Below are positions 47,405-55,403 of a stretch of 64,000 bases of DNA, one piece after another. A program made the translations under genes and the position numbers. Source of the DNA: Sphingobium indicum B90A (GTDB lineage: Bacteria; Pseudomonadota; Alphaproteobacteria; Sphingomonadales; Sphingomonadaceae); assembly GCF_000264945.2 (NCBI RefSeq), contig NZ_CP013070.1, positions 3,242,501-3,306,500 of the forward strand. Direction: 5' to 3'. Positions within the stretch are counted from its first letter, which is position 1. Every line of letters starts with the position of its first letter. The notes below the pieces were generated by a model that had not been told where the DNA came from, searched no databases, and saw only the letters and a list, made by a program, of their open reading frames with translations.

Positions 47405-47482
47405 TATCGGTTGCACGGCAAGCCGAAACGGCCCATCCGCACGATCAAACGAAGGGGCGACCCAAAAAGTTTCGGACATGGC

Positions 47483-48157
47483 ATGACGCACAGACTCGCA
47501 ATCTACGACATGGACCGCACGGTGACGTTCACCGGCACCTATACCGGCTTCCTGATCCACGTCGCGAAGGGCATGGCGCCCTGGCGTCTGGCGCTGTTTC
47601 CGGGCGTGATCCTGCTGATGCTGGCCTATGTGCTGAAGCTGATCAGCCGTCAGCGGCTGAAGGAACTGAACCAGGCGCTGATGATCGGCTTCAACGTGGA
47701 ACGCGCCCGGCTGATGCCCCATGTGGAAAGCTATGCGGCGAAGGTGGTGGCGGGCAATGTCCGCTCCGGCGCACTGGCGCAGATCGCGCAGGACAGGGCG
47801 GACGGCTACCGGCTGGTCCTCGCCACCGCCTCCTACCGCCTCTATGTCGAACCCATCGCCCGGCGGCTGGGTTTCGACGCGGTGATCGCGACCGACCATC
47901 TCTCGCAGGATCTGCGCTATGTCCGCGCCAGGATCGCGGGGGAAAATTGCTACGACACGGGCAAGCTGCGCATGATCAAGGCGTGGATGGCCGCCGAAGC
48001 CATCGACCGGACGCAGGCGCATATCCGCGCCTATTCCGACCATGTGTCGGACGCGCCGATGCTGGAGTTCGCGGACATCCCCTTCGCCTCCAACCCGCAC
48101 AAGCCGCTGGCCAGGCTGGCGGCGAAAAGAGGGTGGGCGCGGGTGGATTGGGCGTAG
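47483..48157 (+). CDS. HAD-IB family phosphatase
   Basis: A 224-residue HAD-superfamily protein with nucleophile Asp9 in YDMDRT, motif II Thr/Ser in LATAS and a late acidic motif SDHVSDAPML. A hydrophobic segment at ~38-58 suggests membrane contact in the cap region, as in PSP-like HAD-IB enzymes acting on phospho-lipids. It is divergent from the Mla operon, so a role in lipid metabolism is possible but inferred. Confidence 0.87.
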   Translation: MTHRLAIYDMDRTVTFTGTYTGFLIHVAKGMAPWRLALFPGVILLMLAYVLKLISRQRLKELNQALMIGFNVERARLMPHVESYAAKVVAGNVRSGALAQIAQDRADGYRLVLATASYRLYVEPIARRLGFDAVIATDHLSQDLRYVRARIAGENCYDTGKLRMIKAWMAAEAIDRTQAHIRAYSDHVSDAPMLEFADIPFASNPHKPLARLAAKRGWARVDWA

Positions 48158-48191
48158 CGGAGCGGCGAGCATGTCAGGCGGCTCGAAATAA

Positions 48192-48217
48192 CGTGCTCCT
48201 GCGAAGGCAGGAGCACG
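48192..48217. repeat. CGTGCTCCTGC hairpin repeat, probable bidirectional terminator
   Basis: CGTGCTCCTGC (48192-48202) and GCAGGAGCACG (48207-48217) form a perfect 11-bp stem with a GAAG loop between convergent genes. It belongs to the CCTGCGCAGGCAGG family. Confidence 0.8.
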
Positions 48218-48223
48218 CCATAT

Positions 48224-49153
48224 TTAGCCGACCGGCGAGACCAACGCCTCCCCTGCAAAAAAGGCAGCAAGGTTCGCCAGCAACATGTCCCGCATCCGTC
48301 CTACCGCCTCATAGGTCGCGCCGCCCATATGCGGCGTCAGCACGACGTTCGGCACATCGGCCCAGCGCCCCGCCGGCGTAGGCTCGTTCTCGAACACGTC
48401 CAGCGCCGCTCCGCCAAGCCGTCCTTCGCGCAGAGCCGCGATCAGCGCATCCTCCACCACCAACTGCCCGCGCGCGACATTCACCAACAGCCCCTGCGGT
48501 CCCAGCGCGTCCATCACGGACGCATCGATCATCCCGCGATTCTCCTCCGTCGCCTTGGCCGCGATCACCATGACGTCACTGTCGCGCGCCAGCGCCTCCA
48601 GCCCCTCCGCCCGCCGCCAGACCAGTTCCGGCTTTTCCCTCGGCCCCCACCAAGCGATCCGCATGCGCATCGCTTCGGCGCGCTTTGCCAGGGCAATTCC
48701 GATGCTGCCCATGCCGACGATGCCGATCCTGGCGCCCGCCATCGACCGGGTCAGCATCTTCGCGCCGGCTGTCCACTCGCCCGTCCGCACCTGCCGGTCG
48801 CCCAGGACGATCAGCCGCCGATGGGCGAGGATCAGCCCCAGGGCATGGTCCGCCACATCCTCCGCATTGGCGTCCCCGCCATGGGTCACGGCCACGCCCC
48901 GCGCCCTTGCCCAGTCCAGGTCCACCCCATCATAGCCCACGGTGAAGCAGGCGATCAGCCGCAGCTTCTCCATCCGCTCCAGCATCGCCGGATCGAGCCG
49001 GAACTCGCCCGCGGTCACCAGCGCCTCGGCCTCCGCCAGCCGCGCCTGCCCCTTCTCCTCCCACAGGGCCATGGCGTCATAGCGGGGGGAAAGCGCATCC
49101 AGCAGCGGCGCCATATGCGGCTGCGCCACCAGGATCAGCGGCCGATCCGTCAT
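48224..49153 (-). CDS. D-isomer-specific 2-hydroxyacid dehydrogenase
   Basis: A 309-residue NAD(P)-dependent dehydrogenase. The Rossmann motif is GIVGMGSIG; catalytic residues are Arg in NVARGQL, Glu in FENEP and His in TPHMGG. The family includes glyoxylate/hydroxypyruvate reductases, which fit the length. It overlaps the trans-sulfuration gene by ATGA and is co-transcribed downstream of it. Confidence 0.93.
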   Translation of the reverse strand: MTDRPLILVAQPHMAPLLDALSPRYDAMALWEEKGQARLAEAEALVTAGEFRLDPAMLERMEKLRLIACFTVGYDGVDLDWARARGVAVTHGGDANAEDVADHALGLILAHRRLIVLGDRQVRTGEWTAGAKMLTRSMAGARIGIVGMGSIGIALAKRAEAMRMRIAWWGPREKPELVWRRAEGLEALARDSDVMVIAAKATEENRGMIDASVMDALGPQGLLVNVARGQLVVEDALIAALREGRLGGAALDVFENEPTPAGRWADVPNVVLTPHMGGATYEAVGRMRDMLLANLAAFFAGEALVSPVG

Positions 49154-50487
49154 CCGGCCGCTCCGTCCACCGCGCGCAAGGCCTGGGCGAAATCCGCGAT
49201 CAGGTCTTCCGCATCCTCGCAGCCGATGGAAATGCGCACCATATTGTCGCCGATCGCCAGCGCCTTCTTCCGTTCGGCAGGGACGGACAGATGCGTCATC
49301 GCCGCGGGATGGCTCGCCAGCGTCTCGGTCCCGCCCAGGCTGACGGCCAGCTTCGCGATCTTCAGCGCGTCCAGAAAGGCGAAGGCCTCCGCCTCGCCGC
49401 CCTTGAGGTAGAGCGAGAAGGTCGATCCCGCGCCCGTGCAATGGCGACGGTATATGTCGGCCTGCCGCTCGGTCTCCGGAAAGCCGAGATAGACGACCTT
49501 CTCCACCTGCGGCTGGTCCTTCAGCCAGGCGCAGACCCTGGCGGCATTCTCGCCCGCCCGGCTCATGCGCAGTTCCAGCGTCTCCAGCGACCGCAGCAGC
49601 ATCCAGGCCGAATGCGGGTCCAGGATCGTGCCGATGGTGTTCCGCATCAGCCGGATCGTATTGATCAGCGCATTGGACCCCAGCACGCCGCCAGCGACCA
49701 GGTCGCTATGTCCGCCCGCATATTTGGTCAGGCTGTAGATGACCAGATCGGCCCCATGGCTCAGCGGATGCAGCCAGAGCGGGCCGAGGAAGGTGTTGTC
49801 GATGGCGACGGGCGGGCGATGTTCTTCGCCTGCGAAGGAAAAGTCGCGCCGCGCAACTACCGCTTCCAGGTCGACCAGCACATTGGTCGGATTGGCCGGA
49901 CTTTCCAGATAGATCAGCGCGACGCGGCCCAGGCCCTTGGCCTTTTCGATCACCGCGCCAATCTCTTCCTCGGTCGCGCCCGCGGGGAAATCCAGCCATT
50001 GCACGCCGAACTTGCCCAATATGCGCCCGATCAGCGATTCGGTCGCGGCATAGAGCGGGGCCGAATGCACGATCACGTCGCCCGGCTGCACCAGGGCGAG
50101 CAGGGTGGTCGCGATGGCGGACATGCCGCTGGAAAAGAGCAGGGCGTCCTCCGCCTCTTCCCAGACCGACAGCCGGTCCTCCGCAATCTCCTGATTGGGG
50201 CCGTTGAAGCGGGAATAGACGAGGCCCTCCGCACCGCCGGGGCGAATGCCCGTCACCCCCTCGAAATGCCGCTTCCCCGCCGCCGCGCTTTCGAAGGCGA
50301 AGGTGGACGTCAGGAAGATGGGCGGCTTCAGCGATCCTTCGGACAGGGTCGGGTCATAGCCATGGCCCATCATCAGCGTCGCGGGCTTCAGCTTGCGGCC
50401 TTCGATCTCCATGATCGGTTGCTTGGGACGGCGGCGGTTGCGCGTGGGCTCCGCGCCCGTGAGGTCGGCTTCGGTTTCGCCGGTCAT
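49150..50487 (-). CDS. Cystathionine gamma-synthase/beta-lyase family PLP enzyme
   Basis: A 445-residue Cys/Met metabolism PLP enzyme. The PLP lysine is Lys255 in SLTKYAGGH. The N-terminal ~35 residues form an Arg/Lys-rich extension beyond usual members. ATG 50487 is set by AGGAGAT 7 nt upstream. The exact reaction (gamma-synthase, beta-lyase or methionine gamma-lyase) is not decidable here. It drives the downstream dehydrogenase gene. Confidence 0.9.
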   Translation of the reverse strand: MTGETEADLTGAEPTRNRRRPKQPIMEIEGRKLKPATLMMGHGYDPTLSEGSLKPPIFLTSTFAFESAAAGKRHFEGVTGIRPGGAEGLVYSRFNGPNQEIAEDRLSVWEEAEDALLFSSGMSAIATTLLALVQPGDVIVHSAPLYAATESLIGRILGKFGVQWLDFPAGATEEEIGAVIEKAKGLGRVALIYLESPANPTNVLVDLEAVVARRDFSFAGEEHRPPVAIDNTFLGPLWLHPLSHGADLVIYSLTKYAGGHSDLVAGGVLGSNALINTIRLMRNTIGTILDPHSAWMLLRSLETLELRMSRAGENAARVCAWLKDQPQVEKVVYLGFPETERQADIYRRHCTGAGSTFSLYLKGGEAEAFAFLDALKIAKLAVSLGGTETLASHPAAMTHLSVPAERKKALAIGDNMVRISIGCEDAEDLIADFAQALRAVDGAAG

Positions 50488-50621
50488 CAATGATCTCCTG
50501 CATGTTCGCGGCGTCTGCTGCGCCACTCCTATGGCAGGGAGTGTAACGCTTTTCGGGGGAAAGGGGCCAGAGGCGTCCGATAAGATTATTTCATGCAATC
50601 AAACTTAAATTACACGACACG

Positions 50622-50691
50622 CCGTGATCCTGCAAAGGCGGGAGCCCAGTCCCGCCGCCCGAACTGGGCTCCTCCCTGCACAGGATCACGG
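50622..50691. repeat. Long composite hairpin, CCTGCGCAGGCAGG family
   Basis: CCGTGATCCTG (50622-50632) pairs with CAGGATCACGG (50681-50691). An inner GGAGCCCAGT (50641-50650) pairs with ACTGGGCTCC (50663-50672). It lies in the divergent gap between the trans-sulfuration gene and the helicase. Confidence 0.8.
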
Positions 50692-50757
50692 AGCGATTGA
50701 AGCAAGGCAGCGTTGAATGGGCATGACCTTTGCGCGCTGCCGTCCTACACATCTCCC

Positions 50758-53169
50758 ATGAACCAACGCCTACCCGAACCGCTGGAGCAATGGTTCACAT
50801 CCCGCGGCTGGACGCCCCGCCACCACCAGACCGAGATGCTGAGCGCCGCCCGATCCGGTCGCCACGCGCTGCTCGTCGCTCCCACCGGCGCCGGCAAGAC
50901 GCTGGCCGGTTTCCTGCCGACCCTCGCCGACCTCATCGAAAATCCGGGCGAAGGCCTCCACACCCTTTATGTCTCGCCGCTCAAGGCCCTTGCCGTCGAC
51001 GTGCGCCGCAACCTCCTCACCCCCATCGAGGAAATGGGCCTGCCGATCCGCGTGGAGACCCGCACCGGCGACACGCCCTCCGACCGCAAGGCCCGCCAAC
51101 GCGCGCGCCCGCCCCAGATCCTGCTCACGACGCCCGAATCGCTCTCGCTGCTGCTGAGCTATGCCGACAGTTTCCTGATGTTTGCGGGGCTGAAGACCGT
51201 CATCATCGATGAAGTCCACGCCTTCGCCACCCAGAAGCGCGGCGACATCCTCAACCTTTCGCTGTCCCGGCTCCAGAGCATCAACCCCGGCCTTCGCCGC
51301 GTCGCGCTGTCGGCCACGGTTGCGGATGTCGACGCCTATCGCGCCTGGCTGGCCCCGGACGGCGACATCGGCGCCGTCACCCCCGTCATGGGCGAGGCGG
51401 GCGCCGAACCCCATGTCGCCATCCTGATCCCCGACGGCCGCATTCCCTGGTCCGGCCACAGCGGCAAATATGCCGCCAAACAGGTGATGGAGGAAATCGA
51501 GCGCCGCGCCACCACGCTCGTCTTCTGCAACACGCGGGGCTTGGCCGAACTCATCTTCCAGTCCCTCTGGTCGGTGAACGAGGCGAACCTGCCCATCGCC
51601 ATCCACCATGGCAGCCTGTCCATCGAGGCGCGGCGCAAGGTCGAAGCGGCGATGGCGGCGGGCAAGCTGCGCGCCCTGGTCGCCACCGCCTCGCTCGACC
51701 TGGGCGTGGACTGGGGCAATGTCGACTGCGTGATCCAGATGGGCGCGCCCAAGGGCAGTTCCCGCCTGCTCCAGCGCATCGGCCGCGCCAATCACCGGCT
51801 CGACACGCCCAGCGAGGCGATCCTCATCCCCGGCAACCGCTTCGAATATCTGGAGGCCCGCGCCGCGCTGGACGCGGTCGAGGCGGGCGAGCGCGACACC
51901 GACGATTTCCGCCCCGGCAGCCTCGACGTCCTCGCCCAGCATGTCATGGGCCTCGCCTGCGCCGCGCCCTTCCGCGAGGAGGAACTGCTGGCCGAAATCC
52001 GCTCCGCCACGCCCTACAGCGCGTTGACGGAGGAAGCTTTCGCCAATGTCCTCCACTTCATCGAGGGCGGCGGCTATGCCCTGCGCGCCTATGACCGGTT
52101 CAAGCGGCTGACCCACGATCCCGACGGGACATGGCGTGTTTCCCACCCCCGCTTCGTCCAGCAGCACCGCCTGAACGCGGGCATCATCGTCGACCAGCCG
52201 GTGCTGGACGTCCGCTTCGCCAACGGCCGGAAACTGGGCACGGTGGAGGAGGGGTTCGCCGCCACGCTCCGCCCCGGCGACAGCTTCTTCTTCTCCGGCA
52301 TGGCGCTGGAGGCGGTGCGGATGGACACGACCGATCTGGTCGTCCGCGCCACGTCCAAACAGGCGCGCATCCCCACCTGGGGCGGCACCCGCATGGCGAT
52401 GTCGACGCGCCTCGCCGACCGGGTCCGTCATTTCCTGGCCGAACCCGACCAGTGGAGCCGCTTCCCGGACGATGTCCGCGACTGGCTGGAGGTGCAGAAA
52501 TATCGATCCGCCCTGCCCGAACCGGGGCAATTGCTGATCGAGACCTTTCCCCATGAGGGCCGCCACTATCTCGTCTGCTACAGTTTCGAAGGATGGAACG
52601 CGCACCAGTCGCTCGGCATGCTGCTGACCCGCCGCATGGACGCGCAGGGCCTGATGCCGATGGGCTTCGTCTCCAACGACTATGCACTGGCCGTCTATGG
52701 CCTGAAGCCGGTGACGGACCCGCAAAGCCTGTTTTCGGCCGACATATTGGATCATGAATTCATCCAATGGGTCGAGCAATCGAGCCTGCTCAAGCGCGCC
52801 TTTCGCGACGTGGCGGTGATCTCCGGCCTGATCGAGCGCCAGCATCCCGGCAAGCGGAAGACGGGGCGGCAGGTCACTTTCTCGACCGACCTCATCTACG
52901 ACGTGCTGCGCAAATATCAGCCCGACCATCTGCTGCTGAAAGCCGCCTGGGCCGACGCCCGCGCCCGAATGACCGATGTGGGCCGGCTGGGCGACCTGAT
53001 CGACCGCGCATCGGCCACCATGCTGCATGTCGATCTCGACCGGGTAAGTCCGCTCGCCGTCCCGGTGCTGATCCTCATCGGACGCGAGCAGGTCGCCCAG
53101 CATGCGGTGGAGGACGCCCTGCTGATAGAGGCTGAAGCCCTGGTGGCGGAGGCCATGCGCCCGGATTGA
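50758..53169 (+). CDS. Ligase-associated DEXH-box DNA helicase (Lhr-like)
   Basis: An 803-residue superfamily 2 helicase. Walker A is APTGAGKT at 41-48 and the DEVH box is at 151-154. Helicase C motifs follow (TTLVFCNTRGLAE, QRIGRANHRLD), then a winged-helix/Lhr-specific C-terminal region. The family is named for bacterial clusters with an ATP-dependent DNA ligase, an exonuclease and PdeM. Here only PdeM is nearby, 1.4 kb away. Confidence 0.93.
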   Translation: MNQRLPEPLEQWFTSRGWTPRHHQTEMLSAARSGRHALLVAPTGAGKTLAGFLPTLADLIENPGEGLHTLYVSPLKALAVDVRRNLLTPIEEMGLPIRVETRTGDTPSDRKARQRARPPQILLTTPESLSLLLSYADSFLMFAGLKTVIIDEVHAFATQKRGDILNLSLSRLQSINPGLRRVALSATVADVDAYRAWLAPDGDIGAVTPVMGEAGAEPHVAILIPDGRIPWSGHSGKYAAKQVMEEIERRATTLVFCNTRGLAELIFQSLWSVNEANLPIAIHHGSLSIEARRKVEAAMAAGKLRALVATASLDLGVDWGNVDCVIQMGAPKGSSRLLQRIGRANHRLDTPSEAILIPGNRFEYLEARAALDAVEAGERDTDDFRPGSLDVLAQHVMGLACAAPFREEELLAEIRSATPYSALTEEAFANVLHFIEGGGYALRAYDRFKRLTHDPDGTWRVSHPRFVQQHRLNAGIIVDQPVLDVRFANGRKLGTVEEGFAATLRPGDSFFFSGMALEAVRMDTTDLVVRATSKQARIPTWGGTRMAMSTRLADRVRHFLAEPDQWSRFPDDVRDWLEVQKYRSALPEPGQLLIETFPHEGRHYLVCYSFEGWNAHQSLGMLLTRRMDAQGLMPMGFVSNDYALAVYGLKPVTDPQSLFSADILDHEFIQWVEQSSLLKRAFRDVAVISGLIERQHPGKRKTGRQVTFSTDLIYDVLRKYQPDHLLLKAAWADARARMTDVGRLGDLIDRASATMLHVDLDRVSPLAVPVLILIGREQVAQHAVEDALLIEAEALVAEAMRPD

Positions 53170-53651
53170 AGGGACGGTGGAAGCGGCCATTCCCGGCCTT
53201 CCCATGCAAGGAAGGATACGGGAAGGGGGAGAGCGACATCGTCGCTCAATCCCCCTCTGCTCCCCGCTTCGCCGGTGCCGGTCTTTCCGGCGGCCCCTCT
53301 CCCAATATATTTTTAAGGCGCTGCGGTGAGCGGCCTCTGCTTATACCGGCGCGACGACAAAAAAAAGGCCGATCCGAAGACCAGCCTGAAAGTTTTTAGG
53401 AGAGGATGCCTGAAAGGCAGGGCCTTCTTCGCCCAGATCGCGCATTCCCGCAAATGCGAAGAAGCGATCTGCGATTGCACGAAACGCAATCATCCTTGAA
53501 AATCGGGGATTTTTCCAGGCGCGCCGGGCTTCCGGTGTCCGGCGGCGGCCCCGGAACCCGCGCAAAAATCCGTTTCACAGCGAAATGGGCAGTGGCTTTT
53601 TCGCATCAGGCCAAATGAAATTTCGGCGTGCGAAGACGCGCTCCATTCCTG
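53170..53651. other. 482-bp region without a protein gene; candidate small-RNA locus on the minus strand
   Basis: The stretch is less GC-rich than neighbouring genes. On the minus strand it contains stem candidates GATTGC/GCAATC near 53485-53505 and CTTCTTCGC/GCGAAGAAG with GATCGC/GCGATC near 53425-53480, a CCTCTCC single-stranded patch, then a canonical terminator at 53359-53387. No open frame here has convincing features. Confidence 0.5.
53359..53387 (-). terminator. Canonical UUCG-loop terminator
   Basis: On the minus strand AGGCTGGTC-TTCG-GATCGGCCT, a 9-bp stem with two G-U pairs and a UUCG tetraloop, is followed directly by eight T residues. It would end trhO transcription 265 nt after the trhO stop, or an independent small RNA. 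Confidence 0.9.
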
Positions 53652-54488
53652 CTAGCCTTGCTTCCTATGGGGCCAGACGCCCGATCCGTCCGCCGCGCAA
53701 TCATGCGCCGCGTCCCGAAGATGCGGCAACCCGCAGGCGCGGCAGGTCACGTAATCGCCCGCCTTCAGCCCGTGGCCCACCGCCACCCGCTCATCGAAGA
53801 CATAGCAGTCGCCTCGCCATCGGCTATCCTCCTCCGGCATTTCCTCCAGATAGCGCAGGATGCCCCCGCGCAGATGATAGACCTCTTCAAATCCCCGCGC
53901 CCGGACCAGCGCCGTCGATTTTTCGCATCTGATGCCGCCTGTGCAGAACATGGCGATGCGCGGCTTGCGGCCCTCCTCGCGCAGCTTTCCGGCAAAATCG
54001 TCGAACCAGGCCGGGAAATCGCGGAAAGAGCGCGTGCCCGGATCGATCGCCCCCTCGAAGCTGCCGACCGCCACTTCATAGGCGTTGCGCGTGTCGATGA
54101 GGACTGTGTCGGGATCGGCGATCAGGGCGTTCCAATCCGCCGGATCGAGATGCATGCCCGCCTGATGCGCCGGATCGAGATCGCCCGCGCCCAGGGTGAC
54201 GATCTCCGCCTTCACCTTCACCTTCATCCTGACGAAGGGCGGGTCGTCGCCATGGGCATATTTGACGTCGAGGTCGGCGCAGCCCGGCAATGTCCTGATG
54301 TGCGCCACCAGCGCCGCGATCGCCCTGTCGTTTCCAGCGACCGTGCCGTTGATCCCCTCCGCCGCGACGATCAGCGTTCCGCAGGCGCCAAGATCGGCGC
54401 ACAGCAAGCGCAAATCGCGGGCAATCGCCTCGGGATCGTCGAAGGCGGCGAAACGGTAGAGCGCGGCAATGGTGAAAGCGGATTTCAT
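53652..54488 (-). CDS. trhO: tRNA uridine(34) hydroxylase, rhodanese-type (TrhO)
   Basis: A 278-residue protein of the UPF0176/TrhO family, which hydroxylates U34 of tRNA without oxygen transfer from a flavin. The N-terminal ferredoxin-like domain has AAEGINGTVAG; the rhodanese domain has catalytic Cys182 in MFCTGGIRCEKS. A C-terminal cysteine pair (CRACGLP) may bind metal. ATG 54488 or 54500 is the start. It lies back-to-back with pdeM. Confidence 0.94.
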   Translation of the reverse strand: MKSAFTIAALYRFAAFDDPEAIARDLRLLCADLGACGTLIVAAEGINGTVAGNDRAIAALVAHIRTLPGCADLDVKYAHGDDPPFVRMKVKVKAEIVTLGAGDLDPAHQAGMHLDPADWNALIADPDTVLIDTRNAYEVAVGSFEGAIDPGTRSFRDFPAWFDDFAGKLREEGRKPRIAMFCTGGIRCEKSTALVRARGFEEVYHLRGGILRYLEEMPEEDSRWRGDCYVFDERVAVGHGLKAGDYVTCRACGLPHLRDAAHDCAADGSGVWPHRKQG

Positions 54489-54518
54489 CGCAGCGCCCAT
54501 AGCCGCTTCGTCGCCCTC

Positions 54519-54571
54519 TTGAAAGCGGCTGGGCAAGGGGGCATAGGCAGGGCATGGTTCCCCTTTCGTTC
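54519..54571 (+). promoter_or_regulatory. pdeM promoter with a LexA-type box
   Basis: TTGAAA (54519-54524), 17 nt, CATAGG (54542-54547) precede the pdeM ATG at 54554 by only 6 nt after the -10. GTTC-CCCTTTC-GTTC at 54557-54571 is an exact GTTC-N7-GTTC box, the alphaproteobacterial LexA consensus, lying just downstream of the predicted start of transcription. Confidence 0.6.
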
Positions 54572-55213
54572 GCGGGTCACGATTTCCTGGCATTGCCGGA
54601 GGCCGCGCTGTTCTGGCCGGCGCGCTCCGCCTTGCTGGTGGCCGACCTGCATTTCGAAAAGGCGAGCTGGTTCGCCCGATCCGGACAATTCCTGCCCCCG
54701 CACGACAGCCAGGCGACGCTCGACATGGTGGAGATGCTGGTCCAGCGGACCGGCGCGCGGGCCGTCTGGTCGTTGGGCGACAGTTTTCACGATGCCGATG
54801 GCGCGGCGCGGCTCGACCCGACGGCGCGGGCAAGGCTGGCGGCGCTGACGGACAGGCTGGACTGGGTCTGGATCACCGGCAACCACGATGCCGGCATGGC
54901 GCAGGCGCCCGGCGGCGCCCGGTGCGCGGACATGCAGGTCGACGGCATATGGTTGCGGCACGAGGCGGATCCCGCCGATCCCCGTCCGGAGATTTCGGGG
55001 CACTTCCATCCCAAATTCCGCCTGTCGGTGCGCGGCCGCCACGTGTCGCGGCGCTGCTTCGTCGAATCGCGGACCAAGTTGATCCTGCCCGCTCTGGGAG
55101 CGCTAACGGGCGGTCTCGATGCCGGTCATGGGGAAATCCGCCGGGTAATGGGGTCGGGGGCGAGCGCCTTGTTGCCGGTCGCCGGTCGGCTGCTGCGTTT
55201 TCCCTTAGCGTAA
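54554..55213 (+). CDS. pdeM: Ligase-associated DNA damage response endonuclease PdeM
   Basis: A 219-residue calcineurin-like metallophosphoesterase. Metal ligands: Asp31 and His33 in VADLHFEK, Asp76 in LGDSFHD, Asn/His in GNHD at 109-112, and His150/152 in GHFHP. PdeM works with the ligase-associated helicase in damage repair. The gene has its own promoter, overlapped by a LexA-type box at the start codon. Confidence 0.93.
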   Translation: MVPLSFAGHDFLALPEAALFWPARSALLVADLHFEKASWFARSGQFLPPHDSQATLDMVEMLVQRTGARAVWSLGDSFHDADGAARLDPTARARLAALTDRLDWVWITGNHDAGMAQAPGGARCADMQVDGIWLRHEADPADPRPEISGHFHPKFRLSVRGRHVSRRCFVESRTKLILPALGALTGGLDAGHGEIRRVMGSGASALLPVAGRLLRFPLA

Positions 55214-55403
55214 GCGGACGTAGCGGAAACCGGAATTAAAGCTGTCTCCTTTAGGTAACAGTGCATGAAAATCCGGTCGCCATTTAGGATAAAAGCCCCT
55301 GAAAAGCAGCCATATCTTGCCTTCATGCTGCTGTGGCATCATAGTTCGACAATAATTTCGACGCGATGCAAAGTCGCGCGGTTTAGGTAGAGGGAGCATC
55401 ATT

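Noticed and set aside
47405..48172. Long N-terminal extension of the MlaE-like permease across the HAD gene
   Set aside because: The extension is antisense to a gene with intact HAD motifs and shows no homology, so the permease is started near 47404.
50488..50621. Possible SAM riboswitch before the trans-sulfuration gene
   Set aside because: No SAM-II or SAM-I-like conserved core was seen; only a normal ribosome site and a downstream repeat.
50770..53205. Very long open frame opposite the helicase gene
   Set aside because: Same reason: the helicase frame has complete conserved motifs, while the opposite frame has none.
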